Below are positions 13,283 to 21,974 of a DNA stretch of 38,060 nucleotides, piece after piece. The stretch is taken from assembly GCA_002771135.1 (NCBI GenBank), contig PCXO01000005.1, positions 1 through 38,060 of the forward strand, written 5' to 3'. The stretch comes from Candidatus Yanofskybacteria bacterium CG10_big_fil_rev_8_21_14_0_10_46_23 (GTDB lineage: Bacteria; Patescibacteriota; Minisyncoccia; 2-02-FULL-40-12; IGHO2-12-FULL-4). The translations under genes were made by a program, and so were the position numbers. The stretch's first letter is position 1. Every line of letters starts with the position of its first letter. The notes beneath the pieces are model-generated. The model ran no database searches and was not told the DNA's origin. It saw only the letters and a list, made by a program, of their open reading frames with translations.

Positions 13283-14728
13283 ATGTCAAATCGAGTTGCT
13301 ATTACCGAGGCGTCTCAGCGGATTGGTGAGCTCGTCGTTTTCCAGGGTTGGGTCCAAGCTCGTCGAGATCACGGGAAGCTTATTTTTATAGAGTTAAGGG
13401 ATCGAACCGGTCATGTTCAAGTCGTTTTTAATCCGAAAGATAGCGAAGCTCTTCACCAAAAAGCGACCCAACTTCGGGATGAGTGGGTTGTCGAGATTCA
13501 GGGCGAGGTCATCGAGCGTCCGGAATCAATGCGCCAATCCGACTCATCTAGCGGAGCGGTTGAGCTCAGGCCCAAGAGCTTGATTGTGCTAAGCCAAGCC
13601 CAAACCCCACCTTTCGAGGTTGTTGGCGACGGTTACAATATTGGCGAGGAGCATCGTTTGAATTATCGCTACTTGGACTTACGCCGTCCCCGGATGCGAA
13701 AAAATATTCGTCAGCGACATAAGGTGACGACGGCGATTCGAAACCACTTAAATAATTTTGAGTTTACTGAAATTGAGACCCCGATTTTAACCAAAGCGAC
13801 TTTGGAGGGGTCCCGAGACTTTGTTGTTCCGTCTCGACTTCAGCCGGGTAAATTCTACGCCCTCCCGCAGAGCCCTCAGCAGTATAAACAACTTTTAATG
13901 GTGGCCGGTTTTGAGCGCTACTACCAAATCGCTCGAGCGATTCGCGACGAGGACCCCCGAGCCGACCGAGGCTTTGAACACACCCAAGTTGACCTAGAGA
14001 TGAGTTTTGTCACGCGAGATGAAGTGATGAATTTTGTTGAGGAGATGATAAAAAGCCTCGTCGCTCATATCGGCGGGAAAACTTTGACGGCGGATCCCTT
14101 TCCGGTTTTAACCTATCGGGAGGCGATGACCAAGTTTGGGGCCGATAAGTTTGACGCTCGAGAAGATAAGGCCAATCCAAATGAACTAGCTTTCGCTTGG
14201 GTTGTCGACTTTCCATTTTTCAAAACCGTCGACAAGGGCGACGTAGCCGAAGTTCGGGACGGGAAAAGTGGCTGGACTTTTACGCACAACCCCTTTAGCC
14301 AGCCCAAGGAAGAATTTATTGACCAGCATCTAAAGGGCGATAATATTGGCGCTATTTTAACTTCGCAGTATGATTTAGTTTGTAACGGTTTTGAGGTCGG
14401 AGGCGGGAGTATCCGAGCGAGTGATCCAAAAATTTTAAGAGCAACTTATAAAATCATGGGCTATGATTCGGAAGAGATTGAGGCTAGTATCGGCCACATG
14501 CTTAAAGCTTTTGAGTTTGGGACACCGCCCCACGGGGGGATTGCTCTGGGGCTAGATCGTCTGGCAATGATTTTAGCCGGAGAAGAAAGTATGAAAGAGG
14601 TTGTTGCTTTCCCAATGTCGGGTACGGGTCGAACGGCGGTTATGGACGGTCCCTCAAAAATTAGCCCAGAGCAACTTGATGAGCTGGGGATCGCCCTAGT
14701 CTCGACCGAAGAAGATGAAAACGCCTAA
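13283..14728 (+). CDS. aspS: Aspartyl-tRNA synthetase, short form apparently without the GAD domain
   Basis: This class IIb synthetase charges tRNA-Asp. The N-terminal OB-fold anticodon-binding domain (about 1-110) contains FQGWVQARRDHGKLIFIELRDRTG. The catalytic core has motif 2 around RAIRDEDPRADRGFEHTQVDLEMSF (quoted in part; about 218-242), the NGFEVGGGSIRASDP loop and motif 3 GIALGLDRLAMILAG (about 420-434). At 481 residues it is about 110 shorter than typical bacterial AspRS; the stretch between FEHTQVDLEMSF and the C-terminal part of the core has no room for the GAD insertion, an architecture closer to archaeal-type enzymes. It leads a run with dacA, mraY and ftsW; dacA overlaps its 3' end by 14 nt. 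Confidence 0.93.
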   Translation: MSNRVAITEASQRIGELVVFQGWVQARRDHGKLIFIELRDRTGHVQVVFNPKDSEALHQKATQLRDEWVVEIQGEVIERPESMRQSDSSSGAVELRPKSLIVLSQAQTPPFEVVGDGYNIGEEHRLNYRYLDLRRPRMRKNIRQRHKVTTAIRNHLNNFEFTEIETPILTKATLEGSRDFVVPSRLQPGKFYALPQSPQQYKQLLMVAGFERYYQIARAIRDEDPRADRGFEHTQVDLEMSFVTRDEVMNFVEEMIKSLVAHIGGKTLTADPFPVLTYREAMTKFGADKFDAREDKANPNELAFAWVVDFPFFKTVDKGDVAEVRDGKSGWTFTHNPFSQPKEEFIDQHLKGDNIGAILTSQYDLVCNGFEVGGGSIRASDPKILRATYKIMGYDSEEIEASIGHMLKAFEFGTPPHGGIALGLDRLAMILAGEESMKEVVAFPMSGTGRTAVMDGPSKISPEQLDELGIALVSTEEDENA

Positions 14729-15659
14729 GCTCGCCACAGTTATTTCGGCCTTGGTGATTTCGGGAGTTTTTGTGTTCTATTTTGTTCCGCGCGAGAAGGT
14801 TTCCATCGAAGAGTTCACCCAAAGTATTACCCCCCAAGTTCACAACACGCAGGCTTCTTTTATTAGCGCGGTAAACCAGCCGAGTTACTTGCCTATTCGC
14901 GACTGGTCTATCTTAGAGCCGGCGGTTTCGAGTAAGGCGGTCGTGGTGTATGATGTAGACAATAATAAGGTTCTTTTCCAGAAAAATTTAAAGACAAAGT
15001 TGCCGATCGCTTCGATTACAAAACTAGCCACCGCGATTGTTGTTGTCGATCTGGTTAATCCTGCCGAATTGGTAACTATCCCCATCGCCGTCACGACAAC
15101 CGATGATGATAGCGCTCCTGATTTCTTTGTCGATGATGAGATTCGAGCCGGTGATCTCCTCGGCGTGATGTTGGTAAAGTCCTCAAACGACGCGGCGGTT
15201 ACTTTTGAGGATCATTTGGCGCAACAGGGCATTGATCTCTTGACGGAGATGAATAAACGCGCCGATCGGCTCGGGATGACCTCAACAAACTTTAAGGATG
15301 TCTCCGGCTTGGATGACTCCGGCTATTCGACGGTTGAAGATCTGATCCTACTTATGAAGGCTTTGGATGGTTACCCTCAGATTGAGGCGGACCTTCGTCG
15401 CGGATCAATTTCTTTTACGTCCTTGGACGGTCGGAATCAATACAACTTTTCAACCACCAATCAGCTCCTAAATGTAGTCTCGGATGTTCAATCGGGGAAA
15501 ACGGGCTTTACGGAAGGCGCCCAAGGAGCCATGATTTTAAAGGTGAGGCCGGCCGATTCGGAGGTAACTCTAATCAGCGTTGTTTTGGGTTCTCCGGATC
15601 GTTTTGGCGAAACCCAATCTTTAATCAGCTGGGCTCAAAGAGCTCATCGTTGGAAATAA
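14715..15659 (+). CDS. D-alanyl-D-alanine carboxypeptidase (peptidase S11, PBP5-like)
   Basis: This membrane-anchored serine enzyme trims the terminal D-Ala of peptidoglycan stem peptides. The 314-residue protein has an N-terminal TM segment (about 5-24, TVISALVISGVFVFYFVP) and the three S11 active-site motifs in order: SITK (SxxK, about 101-104) in the context KLPIASITKLATA, SSND (SxN, about 156) and SGKTG (KTG, about 262). It lacks the C-terminal beta domain and amphipathic anchor of E. coli PBP5. It overlaps aspS by 14 nt and lies 2 nt before mraY, so it is probably co-transcribed with the cell-wall genes. Confidence 0.94.
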   Translation: MKTPKLATVISALVISGVFVFYFVPREKVSIEEFTQSITPQVHNTQASFISAVNQPSYLPIRDWSILEPAVSSKAVVVYDVDNNKVLFQKNLKTKLPIASITKLATAIVVVDLVNPAELVTIPIAVTTTDDDSAPDFFVDDEIRAGDLLGVMLVKSSNDAAVTFEDHLAQQGIDLLTEMNKRADRLGMTSTNFKDVSGLDDSGYSTVEDLILLMKALDGYPQIEADLRRGSISFTSLDGRNQYNFSTTNQLLNVVSDVQSGKTGFTEGAQGAMILKVRPADSEVTLISVVLGSPDRFGETQSLISWAQRAHRWK

Positions 15660-15661
15660 TT

Positions 15662-16741
15662 ATGACGGAGCAAGCTTTCACAGTTTTTAATGTGGTTCGG
15701 ACCTTGATCTTGACGGGCTTTTCTTTTTTGGTGGCCATTTTACTAACACCGCTTTGGACGAAAATTTTATTAAAATTCAGACTCGGCAAGCAGATTCGAG
15801 CTGAGGGGGCTCCGGTTTTTCACGAGATGCACCAGAAGAAAGAGGGCACGCCAACCATGGGCGGGGTGGTGATTTGGGTTACCGTTATCCTAGTTGCCTT
15901 TATCTTTTGGCTTCTGTCGGGGACTAGCGACGGCTTTTGGTCAAAATTTAATTTCTTCTCGCGCGGTCAAACCCTCCTGCCTTTGGGGGCGATTTTGATT
16001 TCTGCTTTCCTCGGAATGGCGGATGATTTAATGGGGGTTTTCCGAGTGGGCTCAAAAGGGGGGGGGCTAAGCATGTTCCAGCGAATTATTCTCTACTCTC
16101 TTGTTGCGATTGGTGGCGCCTGGTGGTTTTTCTTCAAGCTCGAGTTTGACTCCATAAACATTCCTTTCCTCGGGGATGTTTTTGTCGGTTGGTGGTATAT
16201 TCTAATCGCTATTTTTGTTATCGTGGCGACCTCTTTTTCGGCCAATGAAACCGACGGCCTCGATGGTCTGGCCGGAGGCGTTTTTCTAACAATGTTTGCC
16301 GCTTATGGCGGGATTGCTTTTGTCCAGCAACGAATGGACTTGGTGGTTTTAATCGGAGTTATTATCGGGGCCTTAGTCGCTTTTCTCTGGTTTAATATCT
16401 ACCCCGCGCGCTTCTTTATGGGTGATACCGGCTCGATGCCTCTCGGGGTGGCCTTGGGGGTGATCGCCATGTTAACTAATACCATCTTTCTCCTCCCCCT
16501 GATTGGGATTATCTTTGTCTTGGAATCCGGCTCGGTCATAGTCCAAGTCCTTTCGAAGAAAATCAGAAAAAAGAAAGTTTTCCACTCGGCGCCGATTCAT
16601 CACCATTTTGAGGCCAAGGGCTGGCCCGAGACTCAGGTAACAATGCGATTTTGGATGATTTCTGCTATTGGGGCCTTATTAGGGTTAATCGTTTTCTTGG
16701 CGGATTCAAAAATCCCCCCGCTTTGGCAGGCTATCTTTTAA
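15662..16741 (+). CDS. mraY: Phospho-N-acetylmuramoyl-pentapeptide transferase MraY
   Basis: MraY attaches UDP-MurNAc-pentapeptide to undecaprenyl phosphate, making lipid I in the membrane. The 359-residue protein has about ten TM helices. Signature motifs: KKEGTPTMGG (about 59-68), MADDLMGV (about 119-126, the DDD-type metal/substrate site), NETDGLDGLAGG (about 196-207) and PIHHHFEAKGW (about 312-322). I start at the ATG at 15662, 2 nt after the dacA stop, not at the TTG at 15650. MurG, which makes lipid II from its product, lies 18 kb downstream rather than in this cluster. Confidence 0.96.
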   Translation: MTEQAFTVFNVVRTLILTGFSFLVAILLTPLWTKILLKFRLGKQIRAEGAPVFHEMHQKKEGTPTMGGVVIWVTVILVAFIFWLLSGTSDGFWSKFNFFSRGQTLLPLGAILISAFLGMADDLMGVFRVGSKGGGLSMFQRIILYSLVAIGGAWWFFFKLEFDSINIPFLGDVFVGWWYILIAIFVIVATSFSANETDGLDGLAGGVFLTMFAAYGGIAFVQQRMDLVVLIGVIIGALVAFLWFNIYPARFFMGDTGSMPLGVALGVIAMLTNTIFLLPLIGIIFVLESGSVIVQVLSKKIRKKKVFHSAPIHHHFEAKGWPETQVTMRFWMISAIGALLGLIVFLADSKIPPLWQAIF

Positions 16742-16752
16742 ACTAAAACGCT

Positions 16753-17850
16753 ATGGCTAAAGTCGAGGCTCAAAATAAATCCTTTTCGATTTTGATAGGC
16801 ATCATTGTCCTATTTGGTTTGATTATCCTTTCCTCAGCCGGCGTCGTTGAAGGACAAAATAAGTTTGGCTCGGCTCAGTTCTACCTCGTCCATCAAATTT
16901 TATTTGGCTTGTTGCCCGGATTGGCCCTCTATTTAATTTTGAGCCGAATAAAATATACCCATTGGCGCCATTTCTCGTTGGCGATTCTCTTGGGGGCTTT
17001 GGGGCTTATGGTTTTAGTCCTGGTCCCTTCCTTGGGCGTCGTGGCCAACGGGGCCCAGCGCTGGCTAGCCTTAGGGCCGATTTCTTTCCAACCTTCAGAG
17101 TTTTTAAAATTAGGGATGATTATTTATCTCTCGGCGTGGTTAAGTCGAAAGGATAGTAAAATGAAAGATTGGTCTTATTCAACGGCGCCATTCTTCGTGA
17201 TTTTAGGTTTTGTCGGTTTGCTCTTGGTTTTACAGCCGGATATGGGAACGCTGGGAATGATTTTAATAATCGCCTTGGCGATGTATTTTTCAGCGGGCGC
17301 GAAAATGAGCCAAATTTTTATGGTCTTGTTGGTCCTCTCAATTTTGGCGGCGGTATTAATTTATCTCCAACCCTATCAATGGGATCGAATTACGTCTTTT
17401 GCCAATCCCGGTTCTGATATTCAAGGCAAATCTTATCATATTCGCCAAGCCATTATTAGCATTGGAAGCGGGGGGATATTTGGCGTGGGTTTTGGGAAGA
17501 GCACCCAGAAAATAAACTTTTTACCCGAACCCGTAGGGGACTCAATTTTTGCGGTCCTTGTCGAAGAGCTGGGGCTGATTGGCGGGGGGGCGCTGATTCT
17601 CTTGTTTTTAGCCTTAATGGTCAAAATTATAAAAATTGCTAAACGCGCTCCGGACTCCTTTAGCCAGCTGTTTGTTATCGGTGTCGGCGTTTGGATTATT
17701 GGTCAGGCCTTTATCAATATCGGGGCGATCTCCGGCCTTATTCCCTTAACCGGAATTCCTTTGCCCCTTGTTAGTTACGGGGGGACCTCTTTGGTCAGTC
17801 TTTTGGCGGCTTTAGGAATTGTCAATAATGTCGCCCGTTACGCCAAATAA
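16753..17850 (+). CDS. ftsW: SEDS-family peptidoglycan polymerase, FtsW-like
   Basis: SEDS proteins polymerise lipid II glycan strands; FtsW acts at the division site. This 365-residue protein has ten predicted TM helices. Conserved segments are FQPSEFLKLGMII (about 114-126), VLQPDMGTLGM (about 158-168), SIGSGGIFGVGFGKSTQK (about 235-253) with FLPEPVGDSIFAVLVEELG following (the catalytic Asp of SEDS enzymes in this region), and IPLTGIPLPLVSYGGTSL near the C-terminus. The VSYGGTSL ending and mraY context favour FtsW over RodA, but the two cannot be separated with certainty. It ends inside a bidirectional terminator shared with rpsT. Confidence 0.9.
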   Translation: MAKVEAQNKSFSILIGIIVLFGLIILSSAGVVEGQNKFGSAQFYLVHQILFGLLPGLALYLILSRIKYTHWRHFSLAILLGALGLMVLVLVPSLGVVANGAQRWLALGPISFQPSEFLKLGMIIYLSAWLSRKDSKMKDWSYSTAPFFVILGFVGLLLVLQPDMGTLGMILIIALAMYFSAGAKMSQIFMVLLVLSILAAVLIYLQPYQWDRITSFANPGSDIQGKSYHIRQAIISIGSGGIFGVGFGKSTQKINFLPEPVGDSIFAVLVEELGLIGGGALILLFLALMVKIIKIAKRAPDSFSQLFVIGVGVWIIGQAFINIGAISGLIPLTGIPLPLVSYGGTSLVSLLAALGIVNNVARYAK

Positions 17851-17879
17851 AAATGCGCCGTATCGGCGCATTTTTATTT
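17845..17879. terminator. Bidirectional terminator overlapping both stop codons (ftsW and rpsT)
   Basis: AAATAAAAATGCGCCG-TAT-CGGCGCATTTTTATTT is a perfect 16-bp inverted repeat with A-rich and T-rich ends. The ftsW stop (17848-17850) lies in one arm and the rpsT stop (17874-17876) in the other. Confidence 0.93.
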
Positions 17880-18149
17880 GGCGGGACTTTCTTGTTTGGC
17901 CAACAGACGCATCAATCGAGATTTATATCGACTGGCGGTGTTGCCTTTGATAGTGCCGTGCTTGGAGGCTTTATCTAGGGCTTTATAAACCACCGGGATC
18001 ATTTGTTTGGCTTGAGAAATTTGACTGTCTCTTACGGCTTTGCGGAACTCTTTTACGAGTTCTCGAAAACGACGCTTGTAGCGTAGGTTCAAAAGTTGGC
18101 GTTTGTCGCTTTGGCGGAGAGCTTTTTTGGCTCCTTTTGTAATCGGCAT
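17874..18149 (-). CDS. rpsT: 30S ribosomal protein S20
   Basis: S20 is a primary 16S rRNA-binding protein of the small subunit body. The 91-residue, very basic protein begins MPITKGAKKALRQSDKRQLLN, matching the family opening (AKKALRQS..R..N), continues KRRFRELVKEFRKAV and ends with the GTIKGNTASRYKSRLMRLL helix that is the usual C-terminal block. Length and helical content agree with the family. It is transcribed toward ftsW and shares a terminator with it; its own promoter lies divergent to the coiled-coil gene. Confidence 0.96.
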   Translation of the reverse strand: MPITKGAKKALRQSDKRQLLNLRYKRRFRELVKEFRKAVRDSQISQAKQMIPVVYKALDKASKHGTIKGNTASRYKSRLMRLLAKQESPAK

Positions 18150-18160
18150 ATTGAGTTCTG

Positions 18161-18189
18161 ATATTAACAGGTTTCCAAATTAATTTCAA
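18161..18189 (-). promoter_or_regulatory. rpsT promoter
   Basis: On the minus strand TTGAAA (18189-18184), 17 nt, TAATAT (18166-18161), 11 nt before the ATG. Confidence 0.6.
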
Positions 18190-18194
18190 GATTA

Positions 18195-18203
18195 TGGTAT
18201 AAT
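18195..18203 (+). promoter_or_regulatory. Extended -10 (TGGTATAAT) of the coiled-coil gene, leaderless
   Basis: TATAAT at 18198-18203 with TGG upstream, 7 nt before the ATG. Its -35 region overlaps the divergent rpsT -35. Confidence 0.6.
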
Positions 18204-18210
18204 TTCGATA

Positions 18211-18864
18211 ATGAAAAAGTATATTACTATTTTTGCTATTCTGGCTCTAATTTTACCCTTAGGCCTAGTCTGGGCCGAAGATAATGACTCGAAAGTTCGA
18301 AGTCGAGAGCTTTTGAAAGAACCCGAAAAAATTCTCCGAGAAACGGTTCGGGAAAAAGTAGACAAGGTTCAAGAGGAGGTCCGAGACGGTCTCCGAGAAA
18401 CCAAAAACGAGGTCAGAGACGAGATCGAGAGTCGGCGGGAGAAACTAGCCGATCAGGATAACCGTCGACACAATCTTTTGGTGAACATAAAGAATAAATT
18501 CAGCCGGATGATTCTTCGAAGTCAGGCGGCGGTTGCTCGACTGGATAATATTTTGGCTCGATTGACGACCCGAACCGAAACGCTCGAAGCGGACGGCCAT
18601 GAAGTCTCTGAGATTTTTGAATTGATTCGCGAGGCCGGAGCTAATCTGGATTTGGTCCGGGCTGATTTGAGAGAGATAAAGGCGACAATCGAAAACCTAG
18701 ATAATCTTGAAAATCAAAAAGAGGTCTTAGCGGGCCTGAAGGAAAAAATTCGATTGGTTGCCCAAAATCTTCGAGCGCTTCGGTCGGATCTTCGAGAGAT
18801 TCTAAATCAAATAAAAGCCGTTGTCGGCGATGATAATTCAGATGCCGACAGGGACGATAATTAA
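18211..18864 (+). CDS. Exported coiled-coil protein
   Basis: The 217-residue protein has a clear signal peptide (MKKYITIFAILALILPLGLVWA, cut after about residue 22) and is otherwise strongly charged and helical. Heptad-like Arg/Glu/Leu repeats such as REKVDKVQEEVRDGLRETKNE (quoted in part) span about 40-85, and a second helical region about 95-205 contains RLDNILARLTTRTETLEADG. The C-terminus is acidic (DDNSDADRDDN). No enzyme motif is present. It is co-transcribed with the next small anchored protein (2-nt gap), so both may be envelope components. This kind of exported, Arg-rich coiled coil is frequent in CPR genomes; function unknown. Confidence 0.8.
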   Translation: MKKYITIFAILALILPLGLVWAEDNDSKVRSRELLKEPEKILRETVREKVDKVQEEVRDGLRETKNEVRDEIESRREKLADQDNRRHNLLVNIKNKFSRMILRSQAAVARLDNILARLTTRTETLEADGHEVSEIFELIREAGANLDLVRADLREIKATIENLDNLENQKEVLAGLKEKIRLVAQNLRALRSDLREILNQIKAVVGDDNSDADRDDN

Positions 18865-18866
18865 TT

Positions 18867-19166
18867 ATGAGCAGGAATCACTCAACGGCTTTAGCTGTTA
18901 TTGCCGGCCTAGTTATTATCGGCGGAGCTTGGTGGTTAGCCTCCGGCTCAAAGTCGGAGACGGCGAATTTAAATCAAGAGTTGGATTCCGCCGATCCCCA
19001 AACACTGCCGGTGGCGGAGCTTCAGGCCGAGATTGAAGCTTTAGAGCAAACCGGATCTTCGAATGAGGTTGTAGCGATTGAAGCCGATTTGGAAGCAAGT
19101 AATTTTTCTAATCTTGATGCCGAGCTGGATCAATTGATTGGTGATATTAACTCGCTGGAATTTTAA
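18867..19166 (+). CDS. Small membrane-anchored acidic protein
   Basis: The 99-residue product has one N-terminal TM helix (about 8-25, TALAVIAGLVIIGGAWWL) and an acidic helical tail with ELQAEIEALEQ and LDAELDQLIGDINSLEF. It follows the exported coiled-coil gene by 2 nt and its stop codon overlaps the uvrB stop on the other strand, so the three-gene junction is very tight. The similar helical, acidic character of both proteins suggests they interact at the cell surface. No known family is recognised. Confidence 0.75.
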   Translation: MSRNHSTALAVIAGLVIIGGAWWLASGSKSETANLNQELDSADPQTLPVAELQAEIEALEQTGSSNEVVAIEADLEASNFSNLDAELDQLIGDINSLEF

Positions 19167-21160
19167 CTCATTTTTTCGATCTGACGACGGAGAAGATTAA
19201 ACTGTTCTCGGAGTCGAAGCGCTCGCTCAAATTGGAGCTTCTTGATTGAACTCTCAATTTCTCTTTGGAGGTGATCGAGTCGTTGACTGGGCGTTTTGGG
19301 GTAGTCTTTTATATCGAGAATCTCTTCGGCGGCTTGGCCGGTGTTGGTATTGAATTTGGTGGTGCTGAGTCTTTTTTTGATAGTACTGGGAGTGATCTTA
19401 TTTTTGCGATTGTGGGCTTCTTGGATCACCCGACGCCGATTCGTTTCCTCGATGGCGGCGGTCATTGATTTTGTCACTTTATCGGCATACATGATAACGT
19501 GACCATCCAAATTTCGAGCGGCTCGACCCATAGTTTGGATTAAGGTGGTCGTATTTCTCAGGAAGCCTTCCTTGTCGGCATCAAGAATTGCGATCAGAGA
19601 AACCTCAGGCAGGTCAAGGCCTTCTCGCAGAAGGTTCACCCCCACAATGACATCGTAGGTTCCCTTTCGGAGATCATTTATAATCTCGACTCGATCCAAG
19701 GTTTTAACATCGGAGTGAATATAATTAACGCGGATTTTCTTCTCGGCCAAATGCTCGGTCAGATCTTCAGCCATCCGCTTCGTCAGGGTGGTTACTAAGA
19801 CGCGCTGCTTTTGGGCGGTGCGGGCTTGAATTTGGCCCAAGAGATGCTCAATTTGCCCCACGGTGGGTCGAATCTCAATTGTCGGATCGGTCAAGCCGGT
19901 TGGCCGAATTATTTGTTCAGCGACCCATTTTTTCTTGGTTTGCTCTTGCTCATAACGGCCTGGAGTGGCCGAGACAAAGATTGATTGGTTAATCCTTTTT
20001 TTAAACTCAGGAAATTTCAGCGGGCGGTTATCAATAGCCGAGGGAAGACGGAAACCATGGGTAATAAGCGTCGATTTCCGAGAGTGGTCTCCGTGGTACA
20101 TCCCGCGGATTTGGGGGATAGTAATGTGGGATTCGTCAATAATGGTCAGAAAATCTTTTTTTGTTCTAAAAAAATCAATTAAAGTGTGGGGGGCTTCGCC
20201 GGGTTTCCGAAAATCGAGATGGCGAGAATAGTTCTCAATCCCGTAGCAATAGCCGGTTTGGCGAAGCATTTCCATGTCCCGTTCTGTCCGCTCCCGGAGC
20301 CGGGATGCCTTTTCCGTCTCGCCGGCTTTGCTGAGCATCTTAACTTGCTTTTGCATTTCGGCCAGGATGTTATCGATGGCGGTTGCGATCTTATCGTCCC
20401 TAGTGATCCAATATTTGGCGGGGTAGATTTGAGTTTCGACAACTTTACTAAATTTGGGCGGGTTAATCAGGGCGTCATCAATATTAATGTTATCGGCCAC
20501 CAAAATCTCCGCAATTTTATTTTCGCTCATTCTGATTTTGGTAATATTTTGACCGGTCGCCGAGGCAATCTCAAATTCATTTTGAGTTTTTCGAAAGCCC
20601 CCACGATTTAATTCAATATCGTGCTGATATTGGAGGCGCTGGAGTCGGGCGACTAAATCGTTGGTTGTAATTTCCTGACCCCGGAAGAGTTCTAGTCGCA
20701 TGGATTGGTACTCTTCGGGCGAGCCCAGATTATAGATGCAGGAAACTGAGGCGACAATGATAACGTCATCTCGACTGGCAACGGCTTGGGTCGCGCTGTG
20801 TCGAAGGCGGTCGATCTCTTCGTTGATCCGGGCATCTTTTTCAATATAGGTGTCGCTATGCGCCAAATAAGCTTCGGGCTGATAGTAGTCGTAGAAGCTG
20901 ACAAAGTAATGAACGGAGTTATCGGGGAAAAATTCCTTGAACTCCTGATAAAGTTGAGCGGCGAGGGTTTTATTCGGGGAGATAACTAGGGTTGGTCTCT
21001 GAGTTTTTTCAATAAGGTTGGCAATGGTAAAAGTTTTTCCTGATCCGGTCACGCCCAAAAGAGTCTGATGTTTTTCGCCAGACCTAATACCCCGCAGGAG
21101 TTTTTTTATAGCCTCCGGCTGGTCGCCGGTCGGTTTGAAGGGAGCGTGAAGTTTAAACAT
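19163..21160 (-). CDS. uvrB: Excinuclease ABC subunit B
   Basis: UvrB is the damage-verification helicase of nucleotide excision repair; it loads from UvrA and recruits UvrC. With the start at ATG 21160 (MFKLHAPFKPTGDQPEAI, the usual opening) it has 665 residues. Visible parts: Walker A GVTGSGKT (about 36-43), the damage-binding hairpin region SFYDYYQPEAYLAHSDTYIEKD (quoted in part), the DESH Walker B motif, the SuperFamily 2 motif VI GRAARN, and a C-terminal UVR motif (IESSIKKLQFERALRLREQF) that binds UvrC. The track start at GTG 21187 adds nine atypical residues and falls on the edge of repeat copy 3, so I reject it. A TAATAC-like -10 lies about 10 nt before the ATG. Confidence 0.97.
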   Translation of the reverse strand: MFKLHAPFKPTGDQPEAIKKLLRGIRSGEKHQTLLGVTGSGKTFTIANLIEKTQRPTLVISPNKTLAAQLYQEFKEFFPDNSVHYFVSFYDYYQPEAYLAHSDTYIEKDARINEEIDRLRHSATQAVASRDDVIIVASVSCIYNLGSPEEYQSMRLELFRGQEITTNDLVARLQRLQYQHDIELNRGGFRKTQNEFEIASATGQNITKIRMSENKIAEILVADNINIDDALINPPKFSKVVETQIYPAKYWITRDDKIATAIDNILAEMQKQVKMLSKAGETEKASRLRERTERDMEMLRQTGYCYGIENYSRHLDFRKPGEAPHTLIDFFRTKKDFLTIIDESHITIPQIRGMYHGDHSRKSTLITHGFRLPSAIDNRPLKFPEFKKRINQSIFVSATPGRYEQEQTKKKWVAEQIIRPTGLTDPTIEIRPTVGQIEHLLGQIQARTAQKQRVLVTTLTKRMAEDLTEHLAEKKIRVNYIHSDVKTLDRVEIINDLRKGTYDVIVGVNLLREGLDLPEVSLIAILDADKEGFLRNTTTLIQTMGRAARNLDGHVIMYADKVTKSMTAAIEETNRRRVIQEAHNRKNKITPSTIKKRLSTTKFNTNTGQAAEEILDIKDYPKTPSQRLDHLQREIESSIKKLQFERALRLREQFNLLRRQIEKMS

Positions 21161-21186
21161 AGATAGTGTATTAGATTGAGAGACCA

Positions 21187-21311
21187 CCGATTAACCCGAA
21201 AACATTCCAAAACCCAGCGAGTTTTGTTCATTCCGCATCGCCTGCGGATTCCGCCCCCCGGGCCGGTCGGACCTTGCAATCCACAGGCGATACGGTTTCT
21301 TAATTAATCGG
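21187..21311 (-). repeat. Structured intergenic element, copy 3
   Basis: On the minus strand: outer CCGATTAA/TTAATCGG, P2 CCGTATCGCCTGTGGATT (21295-21278) with AATCCGCAGGCGATGCGG (21250-21233) whose two imperfect pairs are both U-G on this strand, then GCAAGG with CCGACC..GGGGGGCGG, and P3 CAAAAC-TCGCTGG-GTTTTG (21226-21208). It occupies the divergent uvrB/ruvA gap. Its sequence is closest to copy 1. Confidence 0.85.
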
Positions 21312-21344
21312 CGGCCTCTTTTTTGTACAATATTTTAATCTTTT

Positions 21345-21353
21345 TGCTATACT
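21345..21353 (+). promoter_or_regulatory. Extended -10 (TGCTATACT) of ruvA, leaderless
   Basis: TATACT (21348-21353) preceded by TGC, 6 nt before the ruvA ATG. No clear -35 at 17 nt; a TTGTAC lies at 19 nt spacing. Confidence 0.5.
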
Positions 21354-21359
21354 GAGCCC

Positions 21360-21953
21360 ATGATCTCTTATCTGGCCGGGAAGGTGCTTGATATCGGCAA
21401 ATCGAGCGTAATTATCGAAGTAAATGGAGTGGGCTACCGGGTCACTCTTTCTGATAGAATTCGGAACAGTCTATCAAAAATTGGTGAGCCGATCAAGGTC
21501 TTTACCTACAGTGTAATTAACCTCCGGGATGGCGTTTTTAACCTCTACGGCTTTATTAAGTTAGAGGAATTACGCTTCTTCGAGCTTCTTATCACGGTCT
21601 CCGGGATCGGTCCCAGATTGGCTCAGACAATATTAGATAATATTGATCTGCCGACCCTCCAGCTGGCCATAATTAGAGAAGACGATTCTTATTTAAAAAA
21701 GATTTCCGGGATCGGCGCCAAAACGGCCAAACGAATGATCCTCGAGCTGAAAAACAAAGTTCTAGAGACGGATGTGCGGGAAGCCAGTCAGGGTCGAGAT
21801 TTGGCGAGTGAAGAAGAGGCGGTTGAGGCCCTGGTTTCTTTGGGGTATTCGACCTTACAAGCGCGGGAGGTTATTCGAGAAATTCCCGATAACTTGAAAA
21901 ATACCCAAGACCGTCTTAAGGAAGCCCTTAAAATTTTAGGGAAAAATAAATAA
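21360..21953 (+). CDS. ruvA: Holliday junction DNA helicase subunit RuvA
   Basis: RuvA tetramers hold the four-way junction and load the RuvB motor. The 197-residue protein has the N-terminal OB fold (MISYLAGKVLDIGKSSVIIEVNGVGYRV), the tandem helix-hairpin-helix region with LLITVSGIGPRLAQTIL and LKKISGIGAKTAKRMILELKNK (quoted in part), and the C-terminal RuvB-contacting domain EEAVEALVSLGYSTLQARE. All parts are present and the length is normal. Neither ruvB nor ruvC is adjacent. The gene is bracketed by repeat copies 3 and 5 in the same orientation. Confidence 0.97.
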   Translation: MISYLAGKVLDIGKSSVIIEVNGVGYRVTLSDRIRNSLSKIGEPIKVFTYSVINLRDGVFNLYGFIKLEELRFFELLITVSGIGPRLAQTILDNIDLPTLQLAIIREDDSYLKKISGIGAKTAKRMILELKNKVLETDVREASQGRDLASEEEAVEALVSLGYSTLQAREVIREIPDNLKNTQDRLKEALKILGKNK

Positions 21954-21974
21954 ACTATGTAAAATAAATATTTC

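Noticed and set aside
20186-20611. 141-residue plus-strand ORF inside uvrB
   Set aside because: It is antisense to a conserved part of uvrB and has no recognisable domain.
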